DNA of 64,000 nucleotides, from contig JAFLVJ010000001.1 in the NCBI GenBank assembly GCA_022508375.1, forward strand, positions 192,857 to 256,856, written 5' to 3'. Source of the DNA: Clostridiales bacterium. GTDB taxonomy: Bacteria; Bacillota; Clostridia; Christensenellales; CAG-314. A program made the translations under genes and the position numbers. Below the pieces are notes generated by a model. That model worked only from the letters and a program-made list of their open reading frames with translations. It had not been told where the DNA came from and did no database searches. This document shows, piece after piece, positions 44,201-53,400 of the stretch (within the stretch, counting starts at the first letter, position 1; the number at the start of each line of letters is the position of its first letter).

Positions 44201-46145
44201 TTACGTCATGGAATAGCGTAAAGCTACCGTCCTCCAAGGAAAGGCGGAAGGTGAAGCTCTTGCCCGTCGCCGTGATAAAGTCAAGGAGTAAGCCGAATAT
44301 TTCCGTGGAACGGGTACAGTACATTCCCTCGTACGTTGTCGAGCCGTCATTGTAGCTACCGTACATGTAGCCGTCAAGAGTCAACTCGGCTGCATTTTCT
44401 TCGTCCGAATATTGCCCGCGCACGTCCTCGTTACAACGCATGTATGCTACTGTGGTTGAATTTATCTGAACTATTGCAAATGCGAACGATTCACCGTCGG
44501 TAAATGAGAAATAGTAACCGTTTCCCGTCAGTAAGTCGATGCAGTAAGCGCCATAGTCACGGTAGGCATACGTCTGTGCATTGATGATTGCAGCCGCACC
44601 ATAGCCGTCCAGGTAAAGTGCGTCGTAGGTGTAATATCCCGAACCGTTAATGTCGTATAGTACAAACTCGTTATAGATACCCAGCTCGTATCCCTCCATT
44701 GCGAAGACGGAAGTTCCGTTATACTCCGTAAGGAAGAAATAGAAATATCCGAGCGTGGAATCGTTGGCTTTGAAATAGTAGTAATCAGTGCCTGCATTTG
44801 TAAAATCAAGGCTGTATATTCCTTCCACAGGCGAATCGGTAAGTCCTACAACCGTTGCTCCGCCGTAGTTATCAAGTGTAAGCGTTACACTCTCGTCAAT
44901 TTCAGGCTCCTCGTTCTCACCGTAATAGTAGGTATCGACCAGTACGTAACTACCCGCCGCCGCTTCGCGGTAATAAGCAAAGGTGTGTCCTGCATTGACC
45001 TTTCCCGAAAGCGTTTCACTGTTAGGAAGTGAAAAGCTGAACACGTCGCCATCGCGAACGCCGTTGAATTCATGTCCTCCGCGAACGAGCAATGCGCAGT
45101 CCGGTTGGATTTGCGGGAAAAAGATGTAGTCCGCACCGCCGAATATATCGGTATATGCAACGTCCCATTGCGCATAAAGAACACAGTCCGTCTTGACGTC
45201 GGTAATCTTATCGCCGGGATGATAAACGATGTCGCCGGAGGGCGTCGTTGACCAGCCCGCAAGACGGTACAGCTTAGACAAACCGAAACTCGTCGCGTCC
45301 CCAACCGTCGCTTCTGACGCATACAATACGCTTTGCAAATGCCTGTCAACAGAAGGCTTAGCACCTTCGGGATCATTGGCTAAATATATGATGAAAAATT
45401 CATCGCGCGCAAGATAGATGGAAAAATGCTCATTTTTACCGAGGCGCTGTGTAGAAACATATGCTCCCTCGACGGAATTATCCATGTGGAAATGTGCTTC
45501 CTCAACCTCACAGCTAAAGGGTTCGCCGAAATATGCCTTACCAGTTTTCGTGATTTTCTCAGTGGACCAGCTTCCGTCAGCTTCCTGTTTATAGACGTCA
45601 ATACTGTATTGCGCTAAGTATTTTGCCTTCAGTTTGAGCGGCGTTACGGGCATATAGCTCGTTTCGTCAATTGCGGTCGCACCGTTATACCAGCCGTCAA
45701 ATTCCAGTCCTTCATCCGTTGTGGGCGTCTTATCCGCAAGAAACGAATCAAGACGGGTACCTGCAGGAACTTCATACGTCGTCTTGGATAGCGTTCCGCC
45801 TTCCCCCACGTCCAAAGTGAGCAATACGGACTCGCGCAACGACCACTTTGCATAGTAAACGGTATCCTGCTTGGGCATGACCGACGGAATCGCCGTCGCA
45901 TCCCCGGTAAAATCTTTTGTTAGATACCAACCTTCGAAGGAATACCCATCACGCGTGGGATCCTTGGGAGGCGTAATCTGTGCACCTGCCTTGTCTTCAA
46001 TCGCCGCTATTTCCGTTCCGCCATTCGTTACGAACGTTAGGCGAACAAGTTTGTTTCCATCACATGCGCCCACTAACAGCACAGCGACGAAAAACAACAA
46101 CGTCGTCATAACGGCTAATGCAATGCGTTTAACAGATTTCGTCAT
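41214..46145 (-). CDS. Giant surface lipoprotein with InlB B-repeats and tyrosine-rich repeats, 1643 residues
   Basis: Signal peptide with lipobox VGAC (Cys at about 28). Residues about 33-195 carry two InlB B-repeat (Flg_new) modules: VTNGGT...DGYSFEGWY...YYAKW. The rest, about 400-1640, is a long region rich in Tyr, Gly and Asp with loosely repeated units of the form LDGYGxxxxY...GxYxxxxE, which I cannot assign to a family. No wall anchor or C-terminal membrane segment is seen. The start at 46145 is chosen for AGAAGG 8 bp upstream. It is first in a two-gene unit with the 2195-residue protein and has a near-consensus promoter. Function unknown; surface location is inferred from the lipobox. 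Confidence 0.85.
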   Translation of the reverse strand: MTKSVKRIALAVMTTLLFFVAVLLVGACDGNKLVRLTFVTNGGTEIAAIEDKAGAQITPPKDPTRDGYSFEGWYLTKDFTGDATAIPSVMPKQDTVYYAKWSLRESVLLTLDVGEGGTLSKTTYEVPAGTRLDSFLADKTPTTDEGLEFDGWYNGATAIDETSYMPVTPLKLKAKYLAQYSIDVYKQEADGSWSTEKITKTGKAYFGEPFSCEVEEAHFHMDNSVEGAYVSTQRLGKNEHFSIYLARDEFFIIYLANDPEGAKPSVDRHLQSVLYASEATVGDATSFGLSKLYRLAGWSTTPSGDIVYHPGDKITDVKTDCVLYAQWDVAYTDIFGGADYIFFPQIQPDCALLVRGGHEFNGVRDGDVFSFSLPNSETLSGKVNAGHTFAYYREAAAGSYVLVDTYYYGENEEPEIDESVTLTLDNYGGATVVGLTDSPVEGIYSLDFTNAGTDYYYFKANDSTLGYFYFFLTEYNGTSVFAMEGYELGIYNEFVLYDINGSGYYTYDALYLDGYGAAAIINAQTYAYRDYGAYCIDLLTGNGYYFSFTDGESFAFAIVQINSTTVAYMRCNEDVRGQYSDEENAAELTLDGYMYGSYNDGSTTYEGMYCTRSTEIFGLLLDFITATGKSFTFRLSLEDGSFTLFHDVKEYYWLTYDSTNGTQITSMPLIVLHDDEQKSADLYLYISKDGQSYAWTLIGKGVYDAVNIGSEIIRYEFELTTIIDTDFIYYISFTSAVFFVNSLDTGSVVLNVYYLHEANSTALYHVLYEANGDGIIHYVELGVSGMGTLYFDSDGTVYEGSLSYGSSQGYFRQNLLLFKTYVNGSGYKYITFEVDSTNNTFIVLDAFPTELYYYDNTWNESVSYDWELGRDITVHLAIDGKGNAAYLKYNDRGSRLISETLGTYAYGGLTVFGAEYYVFTPSDSSSTVAPFRFMILSTGNVEVFLRYDENLDTILTSNAYGTLRLDGFSFEASYTDKNGVVRQGQYRFAENDEKLIYFITSSTIYFIDLTGDSFTVRDALYGVSFIAVDDAFMPLGYVLLFNGYDAVSFYDVSSDSGYPVAIGNYEILDSELGEVLVNVVLDGVPQTFRFAFISMSGYYLCVVQNEVNSNVYIADDWSMLMLDGYGLGTYIGADGIPIEGMYHAVTDTLIAFECADFDRLFMIDATNKTFAYVDNSQYYGVYYASDLAAIWFGDYAMINGVKAYYTVADDGITATLYYFDTSTAPYYYRAQTMDLPKGDSTEMDGKTFYRYTEGSLLTFMYHHEVGTQPIDMELTFTPTGTAEFQTTAVFYGESCYLTVKYEDGKVVVSIIFEYITTGETVFPVVLNYVPDGDSTCEVTIVPITTNLLSYSAIMYYMYYGVIPAGAFGYIDINMYYVGSRYLGYVLADGGFNYITDASGEVALEFENEEVWEAAESDPTYGYMYFVYFERGAYAYEIDFYIDMSTYVTIGSRVYYCYIMYLACVSNTSSDGDYSVTTVQYLNSDFADYDVGTLMDFGLFKDGVYLETEDKATDIRLAPDSSYFCWIVNSSTATQGVLVTYIYNDYGFITGASISVYDYMRIRSDDDGYLFGLLLDENGDIVMIAQIGKQISSGRYYIQTVTALSKEDGVWNATIYGSNYQSVTISITFVRSEGGYTATVTVLE

Positions 46146-46234
46146 TTTAATCACCTTCTGTATGAATTGTATTGTATATAAATTCGATATTATTGATATA
46201 AATCTATATACTAATAAAAATTTAATATTTGTTA

Positions 46235-46275
46235 ATTATACCATTATTTAGAAATGCATGTCAAACGCTTGACAT
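46235..46275 (-). promoter_or_regulatory. Promoter of the second lipoprotein operon with palindrome at -35
   Basis: TTGACA (46259-46264) and TATAAT (46235-46240), both perfect, have an 18-bp spacer on the minus strand. A perfect 7-4-7 inverted repeat ATGTCAA-N4-TTGACAT (46258-46275) covers the -35 box, suggesting repressor control. Confidence 0.65.
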
Positions 46276-46389
46276 ACAATTGTACATATCCAACATAATA
46301 ACCTAATACCAACAGAGTACTGTCCCGCCTACCCTATCAGGCATTGGATTGCGCAACGCTTTTCGCTGATTCAATCCATGAAAGCAAAA

Positions 46390-46420
46390 AAAGAACGGCA
46401 TGATTTCATGCCGTTCTTTT
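46390..46420 (-). terminator. Terminator after the 1311-residue lipoprotein gene
   Basis: The stem AAAGAACGGCATGA with TCATGCCGTTCTTT is flanked by T/A runs on both sides (TTTTTTT on the minus strand). It ends the first lipoprotein operon. Between it and the next promoter, 46276-46389 holds a weak inverted repeat (GGATTG/CAATCC) and nothing else recognisable. Confidence 0.85.
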
Positions 46421-46436
46421 TTTTATATTTTTGTCT

Positions 46437-49400
46437 TTATGCCTTAGTAAAAGTATCCAGTAATTCGTAATCCTCATTGCAAACTTTCACCGTGGACTTG
46501 GAGTCATCCGTAAATGAAAAGTAAAATGAAAACTGGTTGGCATCTTGCATTTCGTAAACTACAACACCATTTGCATCGCCTTTAAGCCACGCACTACCCG
46601 TTACGTTTTTCAAACTATATTCCTTTGTCGAACCATCGTTCATATGAAGCGTAACCATGGTGAAGTCATCATTGAATGTAAACGACGTTACAGTTCCGCT
46701 TTTCACTGCACTAACCTTGATAGTGAATGAGCCACCTGTGTATTCATCTGTCGTGGGAGTTGGAGGATTATCCTCTTCTTCGCCACCACCTTGGGTGCTT
46801 CCTTCTTTGGTGAAGGTATCCAGTAATTCGTAATCTTCATTGCAAACTTTCACCGTGGACTTAGAATCATCTGTAAATGAGAAGTAGAATGAAAATTGGC
46901 TAGCGTCCTGCATTTCATAAACTGCAACACCAATTGCATCGCCTTTAAGCCACGCACTGCCTGTAACGTTCGTCAAACTATACTCCTTTGTCGAACCATC
47001 ACTCATGTAAAGCGTAACCATAGTGAAGTCTTCATTGAACGTAAACGCTGTTACAGTTCCGCTTTTCACTACGCTTATCTTAATTGTGAATGAACCACCG
47101 GTGTACTTATTAGGCTCAGTTACAGGGGGATTTTCAGGTTCTTCACCGCCGACTGAGGACGTTGAAGAGGTTAACTCGACATCTTCAGTGAGCGGAGTTG
47201 TAACGTCAAAGACTGCGCCGTCATTCTCCCAATGGTCAATTGTTGCGCCGTCCTTTTCGGTGGGAAGTCTGCCTGCGTTGAGTGCAGAACCGTTTGCTAC
47301 CAACTGGTTGAGCACGCCGTCAACTGTCAGTTTGACAAGGTCGTCTATTGCAGTTACCGTTAGATTGGACTTATTAACAATTGATATGGAAGTTCCGCTT
47401 GCAAGCACGTACCACGACGCCATGGTGCTGTTTTTAATAACGGCGTATTCACCTAAAATAAACCACTTTATTTCCACTGCGCTAAAGCCATTGTCGCGCA
47501 ATGCAACACCGTGCTCGTCTATTCTCCAAAGCACCTTAGAAGATCCGTCAATAGAATAACTGCCAACGAATACTGATTCGCTTGCAACGGTAAGGTCGTT
47601 TTTGGTTTGAGCCGTCCACGCGTATTCATCGTCCTCGTCATCATCATTGGGAACGTAAATTGCAACGTAAAGAGCGCCTTGACTGATAAAGAATATGTAT
47701 TGCGTTTCATCGTTGTAATCAGTACCACCGATATAGTCAACCATCGCTTGGAGTGAAATCAATGCGTTGAATTGAATTCCGTCTGCTGTAATGCTGATAT
47801 AAGCATAGCCGACCGTTTCGCCATCAGCCTCTTCAAGAATCATAATTGTAATTTTGCCGCCGTCTTTCGTCCAAACGCCTTCGTAGTCGGAAAGTTCCAC
47901 GTCGTCATCGGGCTCGGGCGTCAGGTTCGAATCGTCCCATATAGCGTACAGAATGAGGATATCGTCCTCGGATACGCCGTATTCTTCGGTGAGCATGTCA
48001 CCGCTTTCGACTTTGTAAGAACCGTCAGCTTTAGTACTCCAGTACAGGAATTCCGCACCGTTAGGTCCTGTAAACTTGTTTTGGAACTTGTTACCCATTA
48101 TCGAATAGGAACTGTTGTAACGGTACGTGCCGGTAATGTCATCCATTTCGCCGCTACCGCCGTTGCTATCGAACTTAATGGTAACGTAGTTCACGGTGAA
48201 GTTAGATACGAGCTTGATTGCATAGTTGGGCATGATAAACGATCCGCCGTCAGCAATACGACTAAATTCACTGTCCGACTCCCAATCGCCGTTTACAAGC
48301 TTATATACGTTCCAACCGTTAAATGTGTAGTGAGCAACGTTATACGCAATTTCGGGGATAGTAACTTCTTCGCCGACAACGCCTGACTGCAACTCGGGGA
48401 AGCTATCGGGAGCGCCTTCGGGAGCGTTGGACGCATGACCGAAAACAATCGACTTGCTTTCGCCTACAGGTGGATCAACGGGACCCTCTTCGCCACCGAC
48501 TGTGAGTGTACCGCACTCATTTCCTTGGCTATCATATAACGTCAGAGCATCATGATCTTCATTGACTTCAACGAAAATACGGGGTTCGCCGAAGCGAGGA
48601 CCGAAATCCGAAAGGATATAGTAAAGTTTGGTTCCATCATTTTGGTCGGGATCGGCTTTAGCGGTATAAACTGTATTATCACCCTTTACCTTGTATGTTA
48701 ATGTGGTATCAACACCGTTAACGTCGATTTTTACCCAAACAATTGGACTCAACAGATAGTAGTCGCCGTATGTATCGACATCTACTTCACCTGTAAATTC
48801 CACCCACTCGGACTGCGCGGGAGGATTAGTTGAGGTGCTTTCCCATACTGCCGTGAAGGTGATGCTAGCGCTCGTATATCCGTAAGCTACGCCAACAGCG
48901 GTAACACTGCTACCGTCGCTCCAACCCTTGAGCGTATAGCCATCCTTGGAAAATCCCGTTGAATCGGGCAACGCGCCCACGTTGTAGCGGTAAGACTTGG
49001 ACCAAATATCTGCGGGAGCGTTACCTTCGGCGTCACCGATATCGAAGCGTATCAGTATCCAAAAGCTTGCTTCCAGCGTAAGATTTGCCGTGACGGGAGT
49101 ATCGAAGTCATATTCATCGCCATTTACGGTTGCCCAGTGATGGAAAGTTTTGCTTTCATGTGTAGGAGCAGGATTGGGCGCGGAAACTTTTTCGCCCGCT
49201 TTTACCACTACCGTTGTAAATACCGTTTCGTAGTCGATCATGAAAGTAACCGTGTATTCCTCATCTACGGGAGGTTCAACGGAACCGCCCTTGGTGAGCT
49301 TGCCGACAAGATCGCCACTGTCGTCCGACGTTGTGAAGATCAACTCGTCTTCGGTAATCTTGATGAACGCTTTGGGAGCCGTGACGTTACCGAATTTTAC

Positions 49401-50372
49401 ATAATAACCGTTGTTCCTGTCACTCATCGTGCCGTCGCCGGTTATTGTATATTCTTCCTCGTCGTTTTCCAGTTTGTAAGCAAAGGTCGCTTCCTCGGCG
49501 GTAACACTTACAACTTTCATCCATACTATGGTAATGCTACCGCCGCCCATAGTCGAATTTACAGTGACTTTACCTGTGTAAACTTCCTCCGCAGGAGGGG
49601 TATCGTCTTGCCACTGTGCAACAAGCGTGACGTTCTTTGTTACGGTGTATTCAGAGCCTGCTACCATGGGTTCACCATCTGCACCTTCTTCTTGCCAACC
49701 AAGGAAGGTGTGATTATCCCAAGTTACGCCCACTTCGGGAAGTTCAACGGATGTATTCACGTCCTTAGTAATTGCTGCGGGCGCGCTTTCCGTTCCGTCA
49801 TATTCACCCAGATCAAACGTAACCTTATATTGAGCAATCCACTGCGCCGTAAAGGTCATCGCAACAGTAACGTTATTGTATGTATCGCCCTGTTTGTACA
49901 GGGTTTCACTACCTGCTGCCTTCCAACCGAGGAACCTGTAACCGGAGCGAATAGGATCGGTACCAAATGTGTAGTTAGTTCCAACCTGAACATTATCGAC
50001 AACGTCTTTTTTGTTGTCGTAGCCGTGATCAAACGTAAATGTAACGCTCGGTACGGAAGGTTCTTGACCTTCCCACTGCGCGGTGAAAACAACGTTTCTT
50101 GCCGGCATTGTGTAGGTTGAACCTGCAAGGACGTTTTTCTCGCCGTCCGACCACGCCGTAAAGGTGTAGCCTTCGCGCACGAAGGTATTGGCAGCAACGG
50201 TGAATTGTTCGCCTGCTTTATAGCTTGCGCCACTGGGAATATCACCCGTGCCGCCGCCTGCCACATACGTCACTGTGAAAGTTTCGTGATTATCACACGC
50301 GGCAAAGCCGAACGCCATAGATACCACGCATACTAACGTCAAAAGTAACAATAATAGGTTGCGTTTTTTCAT
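46437..50372 (-). CDS. InlB-repeat surface lipoprotein with a recent internal duplication, 1311 residues
   Basis: Signal peptide with lipobox FAAC (Cys at about 26). Several InlB B-repeat modules (about 30-260, 375-510 and 650-810; pattern YxVTF...GYxFxGW...FTAQW) alternate with a second kind of module starting TGxVxVxxxxGG/YTGGSFTIK. The last two modules (about residues 1085-1185 and 1212-1310) are almost identical in protein and DNA (46440-46740 and 46810-47105), joined by an acidic proline linker (GGGEEEDNPPTP), so the 3' end arose by recent tandem duplication. No wall anchor. GGAG precedes the ATG; it lies 45 bp behind the 1345-residue gene and is probably co-transcribed. Confidence 0.87.
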   Translation of the reverse strand: MKKRNLLLLLLTLVCVVSMAFGFAACDNHETFTVTYVAGGGTGDIPSGASYKAGEQFTVAANTFVREGYTFTAWSDGEKNVLAGSTYTMPARNVVFTAQWEGQEPSVPSVTFTFDHGYDNKKDVVDNVQVGTNYTFGTDPIRSGYRFLGWKAAGSETLYKQGDTYNNVTVAMTFTAQWIAQYKVTFDLGEYDGTESAPAAITKDVNTSVELPEVGVTWDNHTFLGWQEEGADGEPMVAGSEYTVTKNVTLVAQWQDDTPPAEEVYTGKVTVNSTMGGGSITIVWMKVVSVTAEEATFAYKLENDEEEYTITGDGTMSDRNNGYYVKFGNVTAPKAFIKITEDELIFTTSDDSGDLVGKLTKGGSVEPPVDEEYTVTFMIDYETVFTTVVVKAGEKVSAPNPAPTHESKTFHHWATVNGDEYDFDTPVTANLTLEASFWILIRFDIGDAEGNAPADIWSKSYRYNVGALPDSTGFSKDGYTLKGWSDGSSVTAVGVAYGYTSASITFTAVWESTSTNPPAQSEWVEFTGEVDVDTYGDYYLLSPIVWVKIDVNGVDTTLTYKVKGDNTVYTAKADPDQNDGTKLYYILSDFGPRFGEPRIFVEVNEDHDALTLYDSQGNECGTLTVGGEEGPVDPPVGESKSIVFGHASNAPEGAPDSFPELQSGVVGEEVTIPEIAYNVAHYTFNGWNVYKLVNGDWESDSEFSRIADGGSFIMPNYAIKLVSNFTVNYVTIKFDSNGGSGEMDDITGTYRYNSSYSIMGNKFQNKFTGPNGAEFLYWSTKADGSYKVESGDMLTEEYGVSEDDILILYAIWDDSNLTPEPDDDVELSDYEGVWTKDGGKITIMILEEADGETVGYAYISITADGIQFNALISLQAMVDYIGGTDYNDETQYIFFISQGALYVAIYVPNDDDEDDEYAWTAQTKNDLTVASESVFVGSYSIDGSSKVLWRIDEHGVALRDNGFSAVEIKWFILGEYAVIKNSTMASWYVLASGTSISIVNKSNLTVTAIDDLVKLTVDGVLNQLVANGSALNAGRLPTEKDGATIDHWENDGAVFDVTTPLTEDVELTSSTSSVGGEEPENPPVTEPNKYTGGSFTIKISVVKSGTVTAFTFNEDFTMVTLYMSDGSTKEYSLTNVTGSAWLKGDAIGVAVYEMQDASQFSFYFSFTDDSKSTVKVCNEDYELLDTFTKEGSTQGGGEEEDNPPTPTTDEYTGGSFTIKVSAVKSGTVTSFTFNDDFTMVTLHMNDGSTKEYSLKNVTGSAWLKGDANGVVVYEMQDANQFSFYFSFTDDSKSTVKVCNEDYELLDTFTKA
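46440..47105 (-). repeat. Two ~300-bp near-identical direct repeats inside the 1311-residue gene
   Basis: Segments 46440-46740 and 46810-47105 encode the two terminal YTGGSFTIK modules and differ at only scattered bases, far less than the other modules of the gene. This is typical of recent unequal crossing-over, and the copy number could vary between strains. Confidence 0.75.
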
Positions 50373-50417
50373 AGTTCTTTCTCCTTTTATATTATATTTT
50401 TTATAAACCGTTTTTAA

Positions 50418-53400
50418 TTAAGCCGTTTTTATGATGTTACACGTTTCGCTATCGAAATCAATCGTGACGAGATATGTGCCGTTGAGCGGACTCGGTTCGT
50501 AATAGAAAGAGCCCGTCGCCTCGTCGTATTTTTCCACCTGGAAGTTGACTGTAAACAGGTAACTACCGTCTGCTTGAAGTTCGTATGTACTTTCAACCGT
50601 CACGTTAGCGCCGCCAGTGATTTCGGGAAGCATCAGTTGCAACGTCGTTATAGCACCGTCTTTACCGTACACTATGGCAACAGAGCCTGCACCGTCTTGC
50701 GAAGAAATTACTTTGCGCGTACTTCCCACAGCCCAACTGTAGGTAAATACGTCGTCACCGGTTATTACTACGGTAACAAGATAGTTGGTTGAACGCCACG
50801 GAATGGAAATATTAAACGTCGTATCACTTTCCTGAGTGGTAACCCAGCCGACAGTACCCGTAATGGTATTACCGTCAACGGTGAGAGTACCCGTCGCATA
50901 AATAAGCGAACCGGAATAACGGAAACTTACAACCGAACCGTCGCTGGCCGTAAAGGGACCTATTAAATCGTTTGGACGGGAGGTGTAGGTAAACGTACGC
51001 TCGTTTGTCAAAGTAAATGATACAGTACACTTTCTACCGTTGATAACTGCCTCCGCCGTAATTCCGTTGAATGTTGCGCTAACCGTAACGGGCGAACCGT
51101 TGAAGGTTGCGGGAATAATAAACGGGTAAGCTGAGTAGTCCGCCTCGGCAAGATTGAGCGTAAGCGATTCGTTGTCGCACGTGTATGTTATTGAACCTTC
51201 CGCGCTCACAAGAACGTAGCTAAGCGTATCATACTTAAAGGAAATTTCGCCGTTTTTATACGTTCCCGATATCGTCGAATATCCTTTCGCCGAATTGTCG
51301 GGTACGTAGAAAGTTACGCTTGAACCTTTCAGTTCGTATAGCCATACTTCAATAAGGAACAGCTCTGCTCTACCGTTGAAGGTTGCAGGCTCCAACGTTT
51401 CGAGATTGACCCACTCACCAACAAGTTCGCTTTCCATTGCCTCGCGCACCCACAGTGACAGTATGTAACTGCGCCAACCCGCTGCATTGTAAAACGCAAG
51501 CGCGGTTTTAATTGTATCAACGCTTATTCGACGCGCTACACATCCGTAAAAGGCGTTTCCGCCGATTGTGGGAGCCGATGAGCCTTCAAATACAACGAAT
51601 ATAATCATGTCATCAGCGTCGGTTGCGCAATATGCAAATGCCATAGCGCCGATTTCGGCGATATTTTCGCCAAGCGTTGCACGTGTAAGCAGATAACAAC
51701 CTGAGAACGCCTCGTCACCCAACGTTACAACCGCAGGTAAGTAAATACTTTCAAGCGCCGTGCACAGGGCAAATGCTCCACTTCCAATGTACTGCACTTG
51801 AGGCGCCGTAACGGATACGAGAGCCGTACACTGTGCAAAGGCATCCGCGCCGATTGTCACAACGTTATTAAGATCGATACTGCGAATGTAATCCAGTGCG
51901 AAAAATACTTTTGCCGCAATTTCCGTTACCTCGTCAGGTATCTTCAAGTCAAGGTCGCGCGGATTATCGTCCTTGTTGTTGTAAGATATGAGCACACCGT
52001 CCTCTATTTCCCATACGGGACGGTCGTTAAGTTCTGCAAAACTTGTTATTTTGTAAGGACAATCCGCCCATGCCGTGCGGTAAACGTCTTCATAGCCCTC
52101 GGGAACGATAATCACGAAGTCGCCCTTCGGCCAGCGGAAGGGGTTGACTGCGCTTGACCAATCGATCTGAATGGGTATTGTAGATAGAAATACCGCTTGC
52201 GAAAGCGTGTAGTTGTTTTCAAACGCTCGCGCACCGATTGATGTAACGCTTGCGGGAATAATCACCATGCGAAGGGAAACTTCCGTACGGTTGTAGTTGA
52301 GCGCGTCGTCTGCAATGGCAGTTACGCGATCGGGAATTTCCACGTAGGGCGAAGTTCCCATATAACTTGTAAGCGTGCCGTCGGCATCCACAATGAAACC
52401 GTCCTCGTTGAGCGTGAATGTGCCGATGAAATCCTGTTGCGGAGTCCAATCTATCACAAACAACATTAAACCCGCTTTCATCCCGTCTTCGTAGGGAGTG
52501 AAGGACAAATTGACGTCATCCGAAATAAGGAAGGAGCCCACTATTGCATTACCGCCCAGTCCGTTGGGATAATATATTGCCGAGTTGTATCCGCCAAGCA
52601 CCAAGCGTGCGTCACCGCCCGAAGCCGCCGCAAGCACACCTTCAAGCGCTTGGTCGTACTTTAAATAAATAGGAATATATTCGTCGTTATAGGCAACGTA
52701 ATTGAGAATAAAACGGCTTAGGTCTGTTGTGCCCAAAGTGGCAACGTACATCCATTCGCCCATGTAATCCTCGTAGTAATCCGTTGCGCGATAGATACCT
52801 TCGGAAAGAATTTCCGTTTTGCCCGTTTGTGGGTCAATGTACACCTCGCGTGCGTTGCCGTAGCCGTCCAGCTCCAGCGCGTAACTGTAACTCAGTTCGC
52901 TGTAAAACACTTCAAACAAAAGATACGAGCCCGATTCGTAGCCCTGCACAATGAATGTGCCCGCCACGCCTGTCGCGCCTTGAGCGCTATCCGGAAGACG
53001 CCCGTCAACGCGGAAATAAAAGTAATCGCCCGTTTCTTCCTGCGTCGATACATCTACATAGTTGAAACGGTAATCGCCGTAAGTCGCCTCATATAAATAG
53101 GTTCCGAAGTTATTGCCGAAGTCGATACCGCCGGCAACGTCCACTGTGCCCCACACCGCTTCGCCGTAGCCGTCAAGATACATCACAATGTTTTCGTACC
53201 GCTCAGTCGCGTAGTCGTAACAGAGGTAAATGCCTTCCTCCTCGCCACGGTAACGGAAGGTGCCTGTTGCAGTGTCAATCCTGCCTATTTGGTCGCCGTC
53301 GTCGTAGTAGAAAGTAAACTCAAGTACCCAAGGAATATTCTCGTTTTCCTCCAGGAATCCTTCCTTCGTTTTGACGCCATTTTCAATACGGTACGCGCGT

